This document shows positions 60,490-64,000 of a DNA stretch of 64,000 nt, piece by piece (position 1 is the first letter of the stretch; each line of letters opens with the position of its first letter). Origin of the DNA: Typhlomys cinereus (taxonomy: Eukaryota; Chordata; Mammalia; Rodentia; Platacanthomyidae); NCBI GenBank assembly GCA_023101885.1, contig JALPQD010000415.1, positions 262,773 to 326,772 of the forward strand, written 5' to 3'. The translations under genes and the position numbers were made by a program. Below the pieces are notes generated by a model. The model saw only the letters and a program-made list of their open reading frames with translations. It was not told the DNA's origin and ran no database searches.

Positions 60490-62700
60490 TGTTAGGAACC
60501 TGGATGGATCCCGCCTCCTGATTCCCTGTAATGCTAAAACCTCTGGCTCTATCCTTACATTAACTTTGCTGCATCTGTTGTTCACCTGGCCAAGAGTTAA
60601 CTCCCACCCTTCTATAAATTTGATCCACCTGAAAGCCTGCTGAAGTAGGTGAAATCAGCCTTCCAGCCTCCAGAATTCTGCATTCTTTGAGGTACAAGCC
60701 ATACCAAAGTCACGTATGTTACAGCGTGTCACTTAAAAAACTGTTCGATTTTGAGCATTCAGCTCACAGAGGGAAAATTTCTGTTTCCCTCTCTTCAACA
60801 TGCTTTCCATCTCTATAATGTTTTCCATAATATTTAGGACATTTTGATTCTTCGCTACAGATTCTAACTTCTTCTCCATGTGACTCTTTGCCAATCTCTA
60901 AGAATGTTTCTTCCAGGAAGTTTCTCAGAGTCTCTGGGTTTGTTATTTTCTGTTGTAAAACTAACGTAAACTTCTCCACTCTTTTCTCATGTTTTCTCAT
61001 TCTTGATTTCATGGAGAAAATGAACCTGTACCCCTAGACCGGTTTGAAGCAGATTGGAGAGAAGATGATCAGGAAAGCTGAGATGTTGGAGGCTATTGCT
61101 CTAACATCTGTGATCGGTAACATACTTTGGAGACTCTCTTACAACCTGGGAAATTTAGTTATGGTTCTACATCGTGGGTGCTTGCTTTAATATTCTGTGC
61201 TCGATTTGTGTCTGTTCATCCCTCCCTGCCAAAATTCACTTCTTTTCCATAGAAGAAACATGCGACTCTAGGAATCTATCTTGGGAGAAGACTACTGACT
61301 TAGATGAAGTCACTCTGCATATCTGAAATCATTCCTGTCTCTGATCTATTATACTTTAAAAAAATACGAGTCTCTTCAAATTATTTCATGCCTTAGTATT
61401 GGCTACCAGCTGCAATCAAATGAATCCTAATAACAATATTTGTTATGTAAAAAATTCCAACAGAAGTTAAATTACAAGTGGATCAAATTAAATGTTCAGT
61501 CCTATGTATATGTCCATACTAGTGTTTTAAAGCATGCCATACTTGTTAAGGATATATGATTAGCAAATCATCCATGATTGACTTTGAATAACAATAGGGA
61601 TTTCTAAGTGATTAAAAAGTGTTGGCACTAATAAAACTTAGGCTTTAAATCAATTTCTCAATCAAAGAATTTCCATATCCACACTGTTTTCCTTATGTAT
61701 GAATATTATCAATGTTATCAAACATTAACATTCATTTTCAGGTACTGATTTACATTATATTAATCATAAACTGTCATAAAATGTTTTGTTTTTCTGGACG
61801 CTTTCCACAATTTTGCATTTTTCAAAGCAATCATGGTTTAAATATTTTCACAAAACCATCACAAAAGCCTGTCATATATACTTGCATGCAAGCATCAATT
61901 TATGCAATAGATATCAGTTAGCATCCAACTTAAGAAAGTATACATCATTATAGTACAAACTGTACATCATTACAGTAGAAACTGTACATCATTATAGTAC
62001 AAACTGGTAAAAACAGCTCTGTTTTAGCTTTTAACACAAATGTGAAATGATTATTAATTGCCCATAGGTAAAAAGAAGTTTAGTTTTTCTCATATTAGAA
62101 ATCATTATGAACACCATAAAATATGATGGATTCTATTTCTCTCATTCCTATTAAACCACGGACTTCATGACACAAGGTTTTTAAAATAATCATCTTCCCA
62201 AAACTGAGCAGTCAGTGTGAACTCTTCAAGTGAAGGTAGGTAATCAAACTTCACCTCCAAAATATAACAATAATATATTTCTATTTGTAACATTCCCAAC
62301 TTTATTTGTCACTCTATAAATTATTAAGAATAGGCCAAAAACAAAGATTTAAAACTGGCATATTTTAATAAGTATTGTTATTAAGAATTGTTCATATGTA
62401 AATAAGATGAGTTCATACCCATAATTTTTACCAGTCCCTCCCACTCTCTTTCACACCCTAATTTCCATGCACCTGTCCAATCATGTCTCTCTTGCACTCA
62501 CATCCCTCTATATAAGTGTATCTCAGGACTCTCTGCACTACTGAAGGAGGAACCAGGCCCCTATGATAGTCTAAAAGGGTCCTTCGGTGTGGAAACCCCC
62601 GGAAGGGGAAGTTCCCTTCTCTTGGCCAACACCTGACAACTTTTATATCGATTCCACAGAATTTGAAAAATATGAAAGACAAGCAAGTCAAAAACTACTC
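60490..62700. other. Anonymous DNA
   Basis: No gene I can support. 60500-60720 is less AT-rich and may be an unplaced LTR. A Lys/Glu-rich 82-codon minus frame lies at 60764-61012. The stretch 62440-62640 has a TATA-like word (TCTATATAAG, 62507-62516) in a relatively GC-rich setting. Confidence 0.4.
61941..62006. repeat. Three tandem 22-bp units
   Basis: Units at 61941-61962, 61963-61984 and 61985-62006. The first and third are identical; the middle differs at two positions. Each begins TACATCATTA and ends AAACTG. Confidence 0.95.
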
Positions 62701-62719
62701 TTTAGGAAAAGGGGGTTAC

Positions 62720-63790
62720 ACTTTCAATAGAAGACGCTGGCATGACTATTAGCCCCTGTGCAAAAGCTGGCAGTAGACAGATGATTAGAAAGAAGGACAA
62801 GGAAATAGTATTTGCATTCATTCTGGTAATAGAATATGAAATTAACGCATGAAGGGATTAATGTTTTAAAGCTTGACTTGCGGTGATAAAGCCAAGGTAT
62901 TAGAAGAGACAACGTAACAGTTACAGGACAGACAAGCAAAGAAAAAGCCGCCAGTCCCTTCAAGATGAGCGAGTCAACCTAGACTGGAATTACAGAATGA
63001 TTAATCAATACAAATGAGAGACCGTACAAGGAAAGAGAGCTTGGTGAGCCTTCTTATGGGACTCAATGCTGCGCCGCTTCAAGATAATGAAAGGAGCCCG
63101 GCAAAGCCAAAGAAATGCTTTCATCCTGTGGCAAAGTCATTTGTGAACAGTTTAAATTACCCTAATCACCTCCCCTCCAGCCTTCACTAGGCTCGGACTC
63201 TTTAGATATTTTTATTTTTTTTTTTAAAAAAGGAGTATGGGGAAATGAGTTCTGGGAATCTAAGCTGCAAAATAATTACACACACACCGTTTTAGCATTT
63301 TAACAATGCAATCCCAAACATTTGTTCTCATTAGAATGCAAATCGACTCACTTAATAATCCCACAAGAGAATTCCACCACACTCAGTTTAAAAAGCGCAA
63401 TGGTATTCAAAATATTATTAATAAATGCCAAGTATGGAAAAGCCAGTTTGTGTTGCCAACAGACTGAGCTAGATAAAAGACATTTACTTACAGTTCCATC
63501 TTTTTTTAATTTCTTTTTCACTGACCAAATCTAGTTTAATTGAAATTTAACAGTTGAACTGGCTGGGGGCAGATTTCAAAAGAGGAACAAAAAAAGTCAA
63601 GGAGACAGTCTCTTCAATCTGTGTTACTCAGATCCATCAGTTCGTCTGCCCTTGTCATGCAAACCAAAAGATGTTTGCTTGTCTTGAACAGGGTCTAATT
63701 TTATTGCCCTAAATGGTGCCTAATTGTCTTAACATGTGCTAGACAAAAGACAGTTGCAGTTTATTTTGTCTTAAATATGGAATTTGAAGC
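62720..63790. promoter_or_regulatory. Strong candidate conserved non-coding element
   Basis: About 1 kb free of interspersed repeats, with high word complexity and retained CpGs (GACGCTGG, TTGCGGTG, GCCGCCAG, GATGAGCGAG, TGCGCCGC). It contains the octamer ATGCAAAT (63336-63343), AACAATG (63302-63308, SOX-like), GATTAATCAATAC near 63000, several TAAT cores and TGTTTGC (forkhead) near 63674. Typical of a developmental enhancer, but conservation was not tested. Confidence 0.5.
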
Positions 63791-63867
63791 AAACCAGAAT
63801 TTATGAATGTGAGTCTTCTTTTGAAAAAAGAAAAGAAAGGGGTAACTACCAAAAGTGTATTTTTTAA

Positions 63868-64000
63868 ATTTTTTTATTATTATTTATTCAACTGTGTGCA
63901 TGTGCGTGTGTATGTGCGCGCGCGCGTGTGTGTCTGTGTATGTGTAGAACCACGGACGAATTCGCGAACCACCATGGACGCCTCCACCTCCTTCTGCGCC
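63868..64000 (-). mobile_element. Young SINE, tail end, cut by the window edge
   Basis: Inverted tail (AAT repeats as ATT) and a GT/GCGCGC region, then a body matching the deleted subfamily at 36233: 'ccacggacgaattcgcgaac' near 63950 and 'catggacgcctccacctcc' near 63973. The head lies beyond the window. Confidence 0.92.

Noticed and set aside
60237..60521. Gly/Lys/Glu-rich frame
   Set aside because: Direct translation of the polypurine tract.
61941..62006. Possible CRISPR-like array
   Set aside because: Three units directly abut without spacers, and the context is a vertebrate genome.

Overview
This window looks like AT-rich mammalian intergenic DNA, with no protein-coding gene, tRNA, rRNA or CRISPR array that I can support. 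The lineage is read from its repeats. These are B1-, B4/RSINE- and ID-like SINEs, LINE-1 3' ends of the rodent Lx type, a URR1-like hAT fragment and old MIR copies, which together indicate a rodent, probably muroid or a close relative. The most recently active SINE has a B2-like tRNA-derived head, but its body does not match the mouse or rat B2 consensus I remember, so I do not name a species. All computed open reading frames look like chance frames; many lie in SINEs, microsatellites or L1 3' UTRs.

Layout. 1-8.5 kb is mostly anonymous single-copy DNA with an old L1 tail (about 1.5-1.84 kb), a CTCF-like site (4.29 kb) and a conserved-looking AT-rich block (4.5-5.2 kb). 8.5-20 kb holds a young SINE (9.58 kb), a long L1 3' end with an older SINE inside it (10.4-12.35 kb), further SINE and L1 fragments, a MIR tail and the strongest internal candidate enhancer (18.95-19.84 kb). 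20-33.6 kb contains a decayed L1 (20.7-22.3 kb), a B1, several microsatellites, a perfect 26-bp palindrome (26.13 kb) and a SINE nested in another SINE (31.95-32.48 kb). 33.6-45 kb has an L1 3' end, two MIRs, a young SINE with a perfect target duplication (36.2 kb), a URR1 fragment and several SINEs. 45.4-49.8 kb is a nested L1 complex: a younger 5'-truncated L1, bounded by an 18-bp duplication, sits inside an older L1 of the same strand, with a related L1 3' end in the opposite orientation 2.3 kb further on. 50-62.7 kb is mostly anonymous, with microsatellites, a long purine tract and small inverted and tandem repeats. 62.7-63.8 kb is a dense, conserved-looking block rich in homeodomain, POU, SOX and forkhead-type words. 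The window ends inside another young SINE on the minus strand.

Working interpretation (inference): a gene desert with scattered candidate regulatory elements and successive waves of retrotransposon insertion. The conserved-looking blocks were judged only from word content and absence of repeats, so an alignment with other mammals is the deciding test. The target-site duplications, palindromes and tandem repeats were read base by base.
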